Assembly (NCBI RefSeq): GCF_022539665.2 | Contig: NC_081334.1 | Coordinates: forward strand, 8,774,424-8,838,423 | Reading direction: 5' to 3' | From: Daphnia carinata | Taxonomy: Eukaryota; Arthropoda; Branchiopoda; Diplostraca; Daphniidae | DNA length: 64,000 nucleotides | Shown: positions 1-10,279 of the stretch, one piece after another | Layout: each line of letters begins with the position of its first letter | Numbering within the stretch: position 1 is the first letter of the stretch | Made by a program: the position numbers and the translations under genes | The notes under the pieces: generated by a model | Told to the model about the DNA's origin: nothing | The model's input: the letters and a program-made list of their open reading frames with translations, nothing else | The model's database searches: none

Positions 1-107
1 GCTGATAAATGCGTTATTTGCTGGGAGGGTGCTACTTTGTTATGAATTGTCTAAGTTGTTAGTGGATTTTTATTATTGGATTTTTTCTTTCAATTTCCTT
101 GGGACTT

Positions 108-2390
108 TTACTTTTTGGCTGGACCACTGTTGTCTGTCTCTGGTATGCAACGACATAGGTCTTCCCAGACCATGCCATATCTGACGACGTAAGTCCATGC
201 GGTATTTTTTCCGGTACATCGTTTAGGTGTGTCAGCTTCATCGATAGATGGATAGATTGATGAATTTGGTGCGCTTGGCCGTGGTGGTCGCGGTTGACCT
301 TGCCTTTCAGTTGACAGCTGTGCGGGTGCGGATGTTCTTGTGAATGGTTGTTCGATGGCGATTCTGAACGGTAATTTGTTTCTCGTGCTGGTATCATTGA
401 TGCAAGTTCGTGTTCTTAGCCCAGTTCTATCTGTTGCCATGAGCTGCCCTGTGTGCTCGAATGTACCCCAGATTGAGCTGGTGTTAGCGCATTCTTGAAG
501 TACTAGCATTGTCGTATTGGCTTTGATACAGGTGTTTGTGTTGAACGGTCTGATGGTGAAATCAGATGTATATTCGAAAGCTTGTCCTCGTTCTGTTGCT
601 TTGCTACAGTTGGCTACCATTGTTTGTGATTGCACTAAGTGATCGTTGCTGCTTACTAGTTTTCTTAGTTCTTCTTGACATCGCGGCCACTCTTTGTCAC
701 ATTCTTCTAATGTCATTTGCTTGTTTACTCCATGGTGTGTTAGACATTTTTCGTTTGGTGTTTTTCCGTTTTTCAATAGGCCCCAGGTAATCATGTCCCA
801 GATTATATTTCCGCTACCGTGATTAGTTTTTAAAATTCCTCCAAATAGCGGTGAATTAATCGTGGTTATGATTGCCTTCCGTTGTTCTTGCTGAATTTCC
901 TGCATTTCTGCTAAAGTTGTGTCTGGGAAATTTTCTATGATGTCTGGATTGGTGTTTACAGTTTCAAAGATCCATTTTTGTGTTACGCTTTTCTTATCAT
1001 CTCTGCATTCTGTCAATATGATAGCTTGGTATGTTCCTAGTGTAATACAGAGATACGATTCTTGTGAAATTAATTGGTAGTTTTGTTGATCTAGAATCCA
1101 CCGTGTTGAAAATTCTGAGCATTTGGCAACAATTAGTCGACCTGCTTCTCCTTCCGTGATACAGATATCACGGTTCTGGACTCTTATTGTTTGGTCAACG
1201 ATATATTCGAATTCTGATCCTTGAGGAAGTGGATCATCTTTTTTGAGACGAAAGTGAGCGGTTAACTGAGTGCTTTCGTCTGGTTTGTATATTATGTATA
1301 TCGTGGCGTTGTAATTTACACTTCGGACTTTTTCGTTGATTCTGATTGACTGTTGATATCCCATTCTTATTGGTCCCCAGGCGTACGAAATGCTGTACAG
1401 ACGTTTTCCTGAGTCTTCCAAAGGATTGTTGGGCAGGAATGTAACTTCCTGCTGAATGGATCGTTTCCGCTTGGTTAACTGGAGTTCCCTGTAGTCCTTG
1501 CACACCAATGTATCTAGGTGAGTATTTTGTATGCATGTATGTATAGTTGTTTTGAACATCTCGTAGAGTTTTCTCGTAGTTTCGGTAGGAAAGATTAGGT
1601 ATGTGAGCGGTATGCCCACAACTTTGTAACCTTGTGGTGTTATGTCCCGATCTGGTTTGTTGAAGAACGAAATCTCGATCTGTCGATTGGTGTCGTAAAG
1701 ACGGCTGGTGTTTTCGCGTTCCGGCATTCTCGGAAGTTCCAGATAACCGCTTCCTTTGATCAAGGTTTGAGAATATGAATTATTTGTTGTCCTATCTCCC
1801 CATACTATTGTGTTTTGATTTTGAATGAAATGTCCTTCCTGCTGGGTAGTATTTAATGATCCAAATGGGCTTTCAATTGGATCGTCCTGTTTTTCCTGCC
1901 GTACGGTGATTTGTTCTGCTACACAGTTGAGGGTGTCATATGTTTTTATGGCGTACAATTGCCCGTCGCCTGTCGGAGTGGCTGTGAAACTCAGACCTGC
2001 TGGTCCGGTCTGCATGTTATTATCGCCACACTTCTTGTCGTTCACCATTCTCCAGCATTCCAGTGCGGAAATTAGTTTAGTTTCTTGTGAATAAATGGTG
2101 TCGAAAGATCCGATCCAGAATGACCCAGTTATTTTCTTCGTTTTTATCCATTGCTTGCAGGTCCAGCTTTTCCAACAGGCTGCTGGTTTCTGTGTCGTTT
2201 TTAAAGTGTACAACGTGGGTATTCTGGGTAAGTGAGCTGTATCTGATTCTTTGTTATTGCAGTAATAGGGTTCCTCTATATCTAAAATTCCTCTGGTCTT
2301 TACGTTCTTGCAGTCGCATACGGTTGAATAGATGGGATATGTGGATGGAATGATGGTGAGTAATTGGATGAGTGATAGTATCAGTTCCAT
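108..2390 (-). CDS. env: Element A envelope glycoprotein, internally deleted
   Basis: An open frame of 760 codons starts with an ATG at 2390 that directly follows a pyrimidine-rich CAG. This looks like a splice acceptor for an env mRNA. The start is a hydrophobic signal peptide followed by a CDC motif. A furin-like KRKR lies near residues 306-310. Residues ~410-475 contain two lectin-like repeats ending in QKW. Many N-x-S/T sites are present. Compared with element C (29454-32012), about 1.75 kb is missing at the junction near 417/418: the Thr-rich stalk, the TM subunit and the membrane span. The frame runs straight into the cytoplasmic tail, so any product would lack a membrane anchor. The tail ends with the conserved GMVWEDLCRC block. 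The identification as env is firm; the viral glycoprotein class is uncertain. Confidence 0.8.
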   Translation of the reverse strand: MELILSLIQLLTIIPSTYPIYSTVCDCKNVKTRGILDIEEPYYCNNKESDTAHLPRIPTLYTLKTTQKPAACWKSWTCKQWIKTKKITGSFWIGSFDTIYSQETKLISALECWRMVNDKKCGDNNMQTGPAGLSFTATPTGDGQLYAIKTYDTLNCVAEQITVRQEKQDDPIESPFGSLNTTQQEGHFIQNQNTIVWGDRTTNNSYSQTLIKGSGYLELPRMPERENTSRLYDTNRQIEISFFNKPDRDITPQGYKVVGIPLTYLIFPTETTRKLYEMFKTTIHTCIQNTHLDTLVCKDYRELQLTKRKRSIQQEVTFLPNNPLEDSGKRLYSISYAWGPIRMGYQQSIRINEKVRSVNYNATIYIIYKPDESTQLTAHFRLKKDDPLPQGSEFEYIVDQTIRVQNRDICITEGEAGRLIVAKCSEFSTRWILDQQNYQLISQESYLCITLGTYQAIILTECRDDKKSVTQKWIFETVNTNPDIIENFPDTTLAEMQEIQQEQRKAIITTINSPLFGGILKTNHGSGNIIWDMITWGLLKNGKTPNEKCLTHHGVNKQMTLEECDKEWPRCQEELRKLVSSNDHLVQSQTMVANCSKATERGQAFEYTSDFTIRPFNTNTCIKANTTMLVLQECANTSSIWGTFEHTGQLMATDRTGLRTRTCINDTSTRNKLPFRIAIEQPFTRTSAPAQLSTERQGQPRPPRPSAPNSSIYPSIDEADTPKRCTGKNTAWTYVVRYGMVWEDLCRCIPETDNSGPAKK

Positions 2391-2404
2391 CTGCGAAAAG
2401 AAAA
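2391..2404 (-). promoter_or_regulatory. Splice acceptor touching the env ATG (element A)
   Basis: In sense orientation a pyrimidine-rich run ends in CAG immediately before the env ATG. Element E has an equivalent CAG|ATG at 54972-54977. With the donor just upstream of the gag ATG this predicts a spliced subgenomic env mRNA, as is known for Drosophila gypsy. It is inferred from sequence only. Confidence 0.6.
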
Positions 2405-2414
2405 TTTGGACGTT

Positions 2415-3914
2415 TTAGAATCTCGATACTTCGTGGCGTTGCCGTAAGTTGTATCGTGGATTCGTCATTCTAGTATGTGCAGGATTAATTGGTATAGGAC
2501 CGGGGAGATTCGGTGCGATGATTATACAATTTTCCGTTTCTGCTGCTTGATGCGGATGACAACACGCTCTACGAACAGGTATTCTTTTGTTGTTGATGAA
2601 GTTTTTTCTTGGTCTGCCTGGTCCTCGTCGCACTGTTTCATTTCTTGGTTGTTGTGGTGCACTAGATGATCTTTGTGTTCCTTGGTTTGCCGGGACGTAG
2701 AGTTTTAGGCGGTTGACGTGTACCACTGATTTTAGTTTTTCATTGTTCACGTGTTGAATCTCGTAAGTGAGGTTTTAGAAATTTCTGATGATTTTGAATG
2801 GTCCATTCCACCTGTTGATGAATTTTCCGGCAGTTGGTGGAGCTTTCAGTAGCACAAAGTCACCAATGTTATATTTGATTGCTTGTGTTCCTTTGTCGTA
2901 ATATCTTTTTTGTTTTGTCTGTGCCCGAAATAGGTGTTCCTTCGCTAGTTGCTGAGCCTTCTTCCATTGATGTGAGTACATTACACTGGTATCTTCGTAT
3001 GTTTCGTATCGTCTGTCTATTTTGATGTCGTTTGGGAGCAATGGTTGTCTCCCGAAGAATAGAAAGAATGGGTTTTGTTGCAGTGTTGATTGCTTCGCTG
3101 TGTTGTAAGCAAATGTGACAAATGGTAGATATTTGTCCCAATTTTCTGGTTCATCCGTCACGTAGCAAGCCAACATGTCACTTAGGGTTCTGTTAAATCG
3201 TTCTACTAATCCGTCTGTCTGGGGATGGTATGCTGTTGTTCTGATTTGTTTGATTTTAAATAATTTCCAAATGTCTTGGACTAAACTCGACAGGAAATTA
3301 GTTCCTTGATCTGTTAAGACAACTTCAGGGGATCCATATTTGGTGTAAATATCATTAACCAATATTGTAGCAATTGTTTGGGCAGTCTGATTTCTCATAG
3401 AAACCGTGAAGACGAAACGACTGGCATAATCTGATAGGACTAAAATATACTTATGTCCCTTTGCGCTTTCTTGAACGGGGCCTACAATATCCATCGCAAG
3501 TCTTTCCCACACCCTTTCGACTGGGGGCATAGGTTGCAATGGTGCTTTACTTCCTCCTACAGCTTTGCGTTTTGCACATTTTAGACAATTTTTGAGATAT
3601 TCTGTTACGTTCTGTCGCATGTGTCGAAGGAAGTATTGCTCTCTAAGTCTGGCTATTGTTTTTTCTATTCCTAAATGTCCTGCTAACATGTGGTCATGAT
3701 TCGCACGTAAAATATTGGTAACTAACGGTAGTGGGACTACTAATTTTCCTTGCCTATCTGTTAATAGACCTTTTTCGTTGATTACAAAGTTGTTTGAGAA
3801 TCTTTTGTTTCTAGTGTTCTGGCTATCTTTTTGTATTTTCATCATTAATTGTTGACAATATTTATCTGCTTGCTGTAATTCTATCCATTTTTTTCCCTCT
3901 GAAGACTTTCCCTC
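2415..3914 (-). pseudogene. pol: Element A integrase with AT-hook tail
   Basis: This is the integrase part of pol. The HHCC zinc domain is visible (HDHMLAGHLG, then CLKCAKRK). The catalytic core follows: MDIVGP, then LTDQGTNFLS, then YHPQTDGLVERFNRTL, which is the D,D-35-E arrangement of Ty3/gypsy integrases. The C-terminal part has the NRWNGPFKII block. After it comes a basic tail with RRGPGRPRK, an AT-hook-like motif that element E shares. The frame is continuous except for a TAA at 2775-2777 inside the C-terminal domain. Another TAA at 3915-3917 separates it from RNase H. Env starts 24 bases downstream. Confidence 0.85.
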
Positions 3915-4928
3915 TTAAAACTTTCGCTTTTTTTGAATACTTTCTTTTTCTTTCTCAAGGTGTTCTTGTTTCTTTAATCTTTCAATTCGTAGTTTTTCTT
4001 TTAGTCTTTCACTTTCTTTTCGCATATTTTCAAGCTCTCTTATGACAGTTTCTTTTTCCATTGCCCTTGTTTCTACTCCTGCTATTGGCACTATGGGAAT
4101 ACGGCTTAGGGTGTCTGCATTTTGGTGTGACTTCCCAGGCCGGTACCCAATGACGATGTCGAATTCTTGTATTTTTAGTGCCCATCTAGCTAATCTTCCT
4201 GCGGGTTCTGTCTTACTCATTAACCATTCTAAAGGTCTATGGTCTGTAAATACGGTGAATCTGCGTCCGTATAGATATGTTCTAAACACGTCAATTGCGT
4301 GGATGATTGCGTAAGCCTCTTTCTCTGTGGTTGACCACTTGGCTTCGCGGTCGTTCAGATGTTTAGAGCTATACGCTATGACGACTTCCGCGCCGTCCGA
4401 TTCACGGGGTTCCTGTACGTTGCACTCCGCTGAATCCGCTGATTGAGGTAGAGTCTGCATCTGAGCCAAGACTGCTCCTATACCGTATCCTGAAGCATCT
4501 GTGTAGATGATAAATTCGCTCGTGAAATCTGGATACCCTAGGATGGGTCTAGTTATGAGACAGTTCTTGATACAATCAAAGGCATCCCTTTGTTCCTCTC
4601 CCCATTTCCACTCGACTGATTTTCTCGTTAGCGCTGTCAGTGGGTGGGCCTTATCAGCAAAAGCCCTGATGAATTTTCTGTAATAGCTAGCCAACCCTAG
4701 AAATGAGCTCAATTCTTTCAGGTTTTTGGGAGCTGGGTATTTGATGATTGCTTCTAACTTTTTTGTACTCGGTGTTATTCCTTTTTTCGAAACAATATAT
4801 CCTAAATAGTCTAATTCTTTTTTGAAAAATTCGCATTTCTTTCTTTTTAATTTTAGTCCTGCGTCTTTAAGAAGCTTAAACACTGCTTCTAGATGTATCA
4901 CATGTTCAGCAATATCATTACTGAACAC
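3915..4928 (-). pseudogene. pol: Element A reverse transcriptase thumb and RNase H
   Basis: After the RT palm this segment has the typical Ty3/gypsy connection (YLGYIVSKKGI, FLGLASYYRKFI). RNase H follows, with YTDASGYGIGAVLAQ and FTDHRPLEWLM. It then carries the GYRPGKSHQNADTLSR block and a charged coiled-coil linker of about 60 residues, rich in Glu and Lys. It is in the same frame as the integrase but ends at a TAA (3915-3917). Its upstream border at 4928 is a frame break within the RT active site. It is a broken part of one pol gene, not a separate gene. Confidence 0.85.
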
Positions 4929-5640
4929 TATGATGTCTCCAGATAAACCAATGCAAACCTGAACAATACTGATTTCAATATGTTATTCATTGCTCGTTGA
5001 AAAGTGCTTGGTGCATTTGTTAGTCCAAATGGCATTCTATTAAATTCGTATTGTCCAAGTTCACAGATGAAGGCGGTTTTGTGTTTGTCGCTTTCTTCTA
5101 TCTCGATCTGCCAGTAGCCACTTAGTAAGTCCAATGTCGAGAAATAAACTGATCCGCTCAATGCATCAATGGTGTCGTCAATTCTTGGTAATGGGTATTT
5201 GTCCTTTACGGTTATTTTGTTAAGTGCCCTATAGTCAATACACATACGCATCTCTCCATCTTTTTTGGGAACCATTACAATTGCTGCTGCAAATGGGCTG
5301 TGACTTTCTCTAATAATATTGTTACTTATCATTACATCTATTTTTGTTTTGACGATTAGTTTTAATGCTTCTGGTGTTCTGCGCAATCGTTGTGTAATTG
5401 GGGCATTGTATCCTATGTTAATGGAGTGCTTTACATCAGTTGCTAGACCCAAATCTGATTCTCTTTCTGCAAATAGGGTTTCGTGTTTTTTCAATAGATT
5501 TACAATTTTAATTTGTATCTCGTCGGAGATGTTACTCGCTTCACTTTCTTGGGTTTGTCCAATTCGTGTTGATTTTTTGGTAATTACTGATTGGGAGAAA
5601 GATTCTAGTCTGCGATAATCTGCTTCTGTCAGATCGTTGT
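4929..5640 (-). pseudogene. pol: Element A reverse transcriptase, fingers and palm
   Basis: Visible RT blocks include [49 protein letters not shown] and [18 protein letters not shown]. The frame is lost inside the catalytic Y-x-D-D box: it reads YLETS followed by a stop. Comparison with element E (YLDDIIIF) shows one base missing within the aspartate codons. The upstream border near 5640 is another frame break against the protease frame. The element therefore cannot make active RT from this copy. Confidence 0.85.
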
Positions 5641-6216
5641 TGTAGTTCTATCTGACGAACGGTCTGGGAGGAGTGGAATATTAATACCTGTCTTGCCAAA
5701 AGTTATGCTATATACTGGGAGTGTGTTTTTACCAAAGCTATGTTCTTTTCCGGAATGATCGTAATTGATCTGCCTGTTTTTAGTATTAATTTTTACATTG
5801 TTGCTCGATAAGAAGTCTAATCCTAATATGCAAGTTTCGTTCAAGTTTTCCATAATAAAGAAATCATACTTAATGACGTGATTGGTGTTAATGGTGATTG
5901 AAAATCCATATTTCCCTTTTGATTTTAGTATTTCTCCTGACACCGTTCTAAATATTGGCGAAGGGGAGTCTTTAACATGTTTAAGTTCTTCATACTCCTT
6001 TAGATTAAAAAATAGGCTGTCAGAAACTAAACTGGCTGCTGCTCCTGTGTCTACTAAAGCCTTAATTTCTTTTCCAAAAATTCTAATGGGTATACGTATT
6101 AGTTTGGGTATCGCTATTTCTAAATTTTGTGTTGGAGGGCTGTATGGTAGGGATATTGTGATTACTGCATTGGACGGTGGTTCGGGTTGTTGATACCTGC
6201 CATATCCGTCCAACAT
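5629..6216 (-). CDS. pro: Element A aspartic protease
   Basis: The retroviral protease motif ALVDTGAAASLVS is followed further on by a hydrophobic ILGLDFL, the usual layout of a retropepsin flap and C-terminal strand. The frame begins by overlapping the end of gag by about 55 bases and lies one base upstream of the gag phase (-1). The same overlap and phase are seen in elements B and E. This indicates synthesis by -1 frameshifting from gag. I recognise no classical slippery heptamer in the overlap. The frame stops at 5629, just before the RT region, by a frame break. Confidence 0.8.
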   Translation of the reverse strand: MLDGYGRYQQPEPPSNAVITISLPYSPPTQNLEIAIPKLIRIPIRIFGKEIKALVDTGAAASLVSDSLFFNLKEYEELKHVKDSPSPIFRTVSGEILKSKGKYGFSITINTNHVIKYDFFIMENLNETCILGLDFLSSNNVKINTKNRQINYDHSGKEHSFGKNTLPVYSITFGKTGINIPLLPDRSSDRTTTTI

Positions 6217-8694
6217 TCTCGCGCAATGTGTCCTCTTTTATTGCACTTGTGGCAGATAATAATTCGATTTCCTAGGTCTTCAGTGGTGTTTGGTTGATTT
6301 TGTCGTGGCTGTGGGTATTGATGAGTATAGGCTGGGTTTTGATGATACACTTGATGATTGTTATGTGGTTGAAAGTTCGGTCGATTGTAGTGTATCGGTC
6401 TTTTGTTGTACGGGGGTCTCTGGGGTGTTTGCTGGTAAGTTGGGTAATTTGATTGCTTATATCCCGTGGAGGTACCTTCTCTTCTTGGTGAAGTATAGTT
6501 GGTGCGATATGGGCTGTTATCTCTGCTTCGATTGAAGTTTCGGTCACTACTGGAGCCTCTGCTATTCGGTCTCTCGTGAAATCGGACTCGCGGATTTTGT
6601 GGTCTGGAGTAATGATCACTTGATCGCGAAGATCTTTGCTCGTATTGATCTGTGGCTGCTATGGTTATATCAGTATCCTGTGACAATTCACGGTTTTTAT
6701 TAGTATTTTCCAGTTCACGTATTTTTTGTTTTAGGAATTCGATTTCTGTCTTTTGTTGTGAAAGTTCGTTATCTTGTTGTTTCTCGTGATGCGTTATCCC
6801 TGCGATTACCGCATTTATTTCTTTCTCTTCTGCAGTCTCCTTGCTATATAGGATGCCTTCGGATATGATAAGTTGTTTACATAACTGATCAAAATCTTCG
6901 GGGTCTTCGGGCATTCTAAAATAGAGTTCAGCTCTGAATTTTGGTAAAATGCCTTGCATCAGAATTTTGATTTTGGTATAATCTCTCATTCTTTTGACTG
7001 TGTTTATGAGTCGGCCTTCGACGATGGTTTGGTTTTGGTCAGATTTTTCTTCTTTGCCTTCAATGAACTCGTAGAGACTGTTGATTCTTGAGATAAAGGC
7101 TTTGCATTTTTCTTCAGGTTTTTGTTTTAGTGTGGATAACTTTTTTCTTTGTGCTGCTAGGTCGTATGCATCCTTGAATCTTGCAATAATTACAGTTTTC
7201 CATTCGTCATAACTTAACTCGTCACCTTGCTCTTCTACATAGTTTCCATGCCATTCTAGGGCGTCGCCTTTTAGTCTGTCAGAGAAGAATCGTATTTTTT
7301 GGTTGTCGTCCCAGTCGTTGTTACGTGCCACATGTTCGGCGTCCTTCAGCCATTCTGTTATTAATTTATCAGTGCTTTTCCCTTTGAAGATTGGAATTGA
7401 CTTTTTGTCTTCTCTTGAAAATAATTCACCTAATGCTTTTACAATTGGTTGGGTTGTGGATGTATCGAGGCTATCGGTATCTGTTGTGTCGCGGTCAATT
7501 CTTGAAGTTTCTTTCTGTGAAAGTCCCATTTTGATTTTGTTTTTGAGAGTTTGGTACTTTCGTTCTAGTTGAAGAAGGTTGTCGTTTTGGATCTCGATTT
7601 GATTTTGTAGCTCGTTGTTGAGTTGCTGTAGTTTTTCGAATTGTTCAGTTTCTAACTCGAAGTGAAGGGATTTGTCACCTTCTGTTATTGAGGTTAGGTC
7701 GTTTATCTCACTCACTAATTTTGTTATATCTCCTGGTTCGTTGGAGTTGTCTAAGTCTTCGGTTTCAGCGAATGTTACCTGTTGCTTTCTAAATTCTTTT
7801 ATTCTGTTTTCCAGATACTTAATCTTTTCTTCCTGGTCTCCTACCTGTATGTTGGTTTTTTGTAATTCTGTTTCAAGATTTTTATTCTTTGTAGTAATAT
7901 CTATCAGACTTCTTCGTAAGCCAGTTTTTTCTGCTAAGGTTTTTTCAAGGATCTCTTTTGTTTCTTTTGTTTCTGTCTGAAGGTGGTTGTTTGTCTCTAA
8001 AGCTGCTTTTATCTGTTGCTCGGTGATTTCTAACTTCGTAACCAGTTGTTTTCTTTCACTTTAAAGTTTGCTAATTATTTCTTGTTCTTCTCTCTCAACA
8101 GCTATGATATTGTCTTCTTTTTTTCGTAAAAGGTTTTGTAATTGGTTTTCTGTTGCTGTGGCACTTTCAAGGCTTGTTTCTAATTCAGTGATTCGATTGG
8201 CAGATTTCTCAAGCGAGTTTTTTAGTGTTTGGTTACTTTCTTGGAGTTGTTCAAGGGAGCTACTTAATGTGTATTTGGAACTCTTTGCCTTTTTCTTGTT
8301 GCTATCTAGCTGTGTTCGTAAGCTCTGTAGCTCAAAATTGAGGTCAGACGAATATTTTTTCTCTGTTATCTGCGCAAGTACTACTTCTCTTTGTAAAATA
8401 CGGCTGATACCTAATAGGAATTCTTTTTCTTTACCATGTACAATGCTAATTTGCTGCAATAAACTGTCAAGGTTTTCGGTGTTGCCACCAAGGGATTCTA
8501 CGTAATTTTTTAGTGTCTTTGTGGTGTTTGTAATAGTTTCTGCTGTTATACCATTTGGTACTTGCAACGATTATTCTAACAACGTATATGAATACAATTG
8601 TAATGCGTTGTGGGTCTCTTTAATAATTTCTTGTTTCTTGGATTCTATTTGTTGGATTTTTGCTTTTGTCGTGGTAGTCTGATAGGTTTTGTTC
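6162..8694 (-). pseudogene. gag: Element A Gag (capsid, nucleocapsid, coiled coil)
   Basis: The C-terminal half (6162-7715) is a Ty3/gypsy Gag. It has the IPIFKGKSTDKLITEWLKDAEH / RLKGDALEWH capsid block, an Arg/Ser/Pro-rich region and one CCHC zinc knuckle (CHKCNKRGHIARECW). Upstream (7716-8694) is a long Gln/Glu/Lys-rich coiled coil in the same frame. TAA codons interrupt it at 8061-8063 and 8571-8573; at both places the related fragment F has a sense codon (Glu or Gln). The gag start lies on the far side of the transposon, at 13394. Intact, the protein would exceed 900 residues, long for a gypsy Gag. Confidence 0.85.
8686..8694. repeat. 9-bp target site duplication, left copy
   Basis: GTTTTGTTC is present here and again at 13188-13196, immediately outside the transposon ends. 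The related fragment F keeps a similar uninterrupted site near 14215, so this is a clean insertion into element A gag. Confidence 0.85.
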
Positions 8695-9251
8695 GGTAGC
8701 CGGAGAAATAGGACCTGGAGAAATAGGACCCGGAGATTTAGGACCTACAAATAGGACCTGGAGAAATAAGACCTGGAAAAATAGGACCCAATCTTCAAAC
8801 ATTTTTTGAAGGGTCCTATTTCTCCCTATTGAGGGTCCTATTTCTCCAGCCTTGAGGTCCTATTTCTCCATCTTAAAAAAATTAAATGTGTAATGGGCTT
8901 AATTTTCCGGTATGTTGAAAAAAAAACCGAACGGCTTATATTGGTTTCTGCACTTCAAACACCGTTATGAATATGACGCCTTTTCACTGCATTATAACTT
9001 TTAAAAAAAAATTTACATTCATAATATTTTTGCAGGATTATATGCTTTTTCTATTGCTTTTTAGAGCTCATTTAATAGAAAAGTAATTTTGTTTATACAG
9101 TATTTGGATTTTCGCATTTCACATTTTCTTACTGGTGTTTTCAGGCCTACCATCACCCGCCCTTTACTAGTGTCGCTATTCACTTTTTTTTTCTTCGTGC
9201 CTCAATGAGGATTCTTGGGAGGGCACATAAGTACCTCTTAATACACAGATA
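8695..9251 (+). repeat. Left terminal inverted repeat
   Basis: It begins GGTAGCCGGAGAAATAGG and continues with repeated GGAGAAATAGGACC units that switch to the opposite orientation near 8815. It ends near CTCTTAATACACAGATA. The inverted counterpart at 12655-13187 matches along its length with scattered indels. Confidence 0.8.
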
Positions 9252-10279
9252 ACTAAGAAAATTATTATATAAAAATAATTTAAGAAACGTTAATTTCATA
9301 ATAAAACACTGTTTGCCCTTGCGCAAAATATTGTTTTTTACGATATATATGGCAACGGTTACTACAAGCAGACGACTGTTTCAAGCTCGAAGTGTCAACA
9401 TCCTACAATTCTATGAATCGTTGAAGTTGCTTATTGTAAGCGGTGTTTGTTTGACAGGTAAGTGGCTAGTTTCAGTAAAATTAAAAATTTTCTATTACCT
9501 AGGTTTGGCAGTTTTGGTACATTTCAAATTCATGTTGGCATTAGCACCACAGAAGAAAAAAATTTACTTGGAAGGAAAGGTATTTAAAGTGTAGACATAA
9601 TTTTATTAGTTGCAGTTGGAAATTTGACACACATTACTAATCCGAAATGTTTCTTAGGTGGTTACTTTCAAGGAGAATCATGCAACTAGAGCATGATTTA
9701 CCATGAACCATTTGGGAACCAACTTGTTAGCTGCCTTATAGCTATCATCCTTCTGGTAATCTAGATTTTCACAGATTTTTGTTTGTGAAATTTATGTAAT
9801 CATTTTTCTTATCGTTCAGATGAAATAACAGCATTACAGCTGTTAGTTACGTCAAGACATTAATCTCAAGATGCAAGTACTGAGCTTTAACAGATTTCAA
9901 TTAACAGAAGCAAGACATCCAATTCTGTTGTTGAGGAGAAAACCAACTACACACCCAGCTATGAATGGACACATATGTGTAATTGAATCTAAATTAATTT
10001 TATTTTTATGGTTTAAAGGCTTTTCGTTCTAATCTTCCTGCTAGATAGTATCTGAGAGCCATTCTTTAATTATCATTTCACTTAGATGCATTTTCAACTA
10101 GTAACTACATTAATTTATTATCGTCTTAGGTAGCAAACCGAAATCGGTACCATCGCTGAGCAGTGCCCAAGAAAATGTCCAGGAGCACGTAACACTATTC
10201 CTTATTATTGATTTCCATGATATCAATATTGGATATGGATCACGGGATCTCATGTTGAAGGCGAGGGGGAGGAGAACAC
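9252..10279 (+). other. Transposon interior, unassigned
   Basis: It is AT-rich. A short open stretch at 9349-9457 begins ATGGCAACGG and ends at a GTAAGT that resembles a splice donor. I do not recognise the product. Nothing in the rest can be assigned, although the last part may hold an upstream exon of the JADE-like fragment. Confidence 0.35.

Larger units (their letters stand above)
1..8694 (-). mobile_element. Element A: env-bearing Ty3/gypsy retroelement, main body
   Basis: On the minus strand the order is gag, protease, reverse transcriptase, RNase H, integrase, env. The 3' LTR lies outside the window to the left. The 5' part of the element (gag start, PBS, LTR) is at 13188-13738, beyond a DNA transposon inserted at 8695. 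Decay is visible as nonsense codons in gag (8571-8573, 8061-8063) and pol (3915-3917, 2775-2777), two pol frame breaks and an internal deletion in env. Bases 1-107 match 29294-29400 of element C, so they are the region just after env. Confidence 0.85.

Noticed and set aside
417-418. Env junction of A as a copied splice event
   Set aside because: Sequences at the matching positions in C and E lack GT and AG.
8695-8880. GGAGAAATAGGACC units as an independent minisatellite of element A
   Set aside because: The inverted copy at 13015-13187 and the flanking 9-bp duplication show they are transposon termini.
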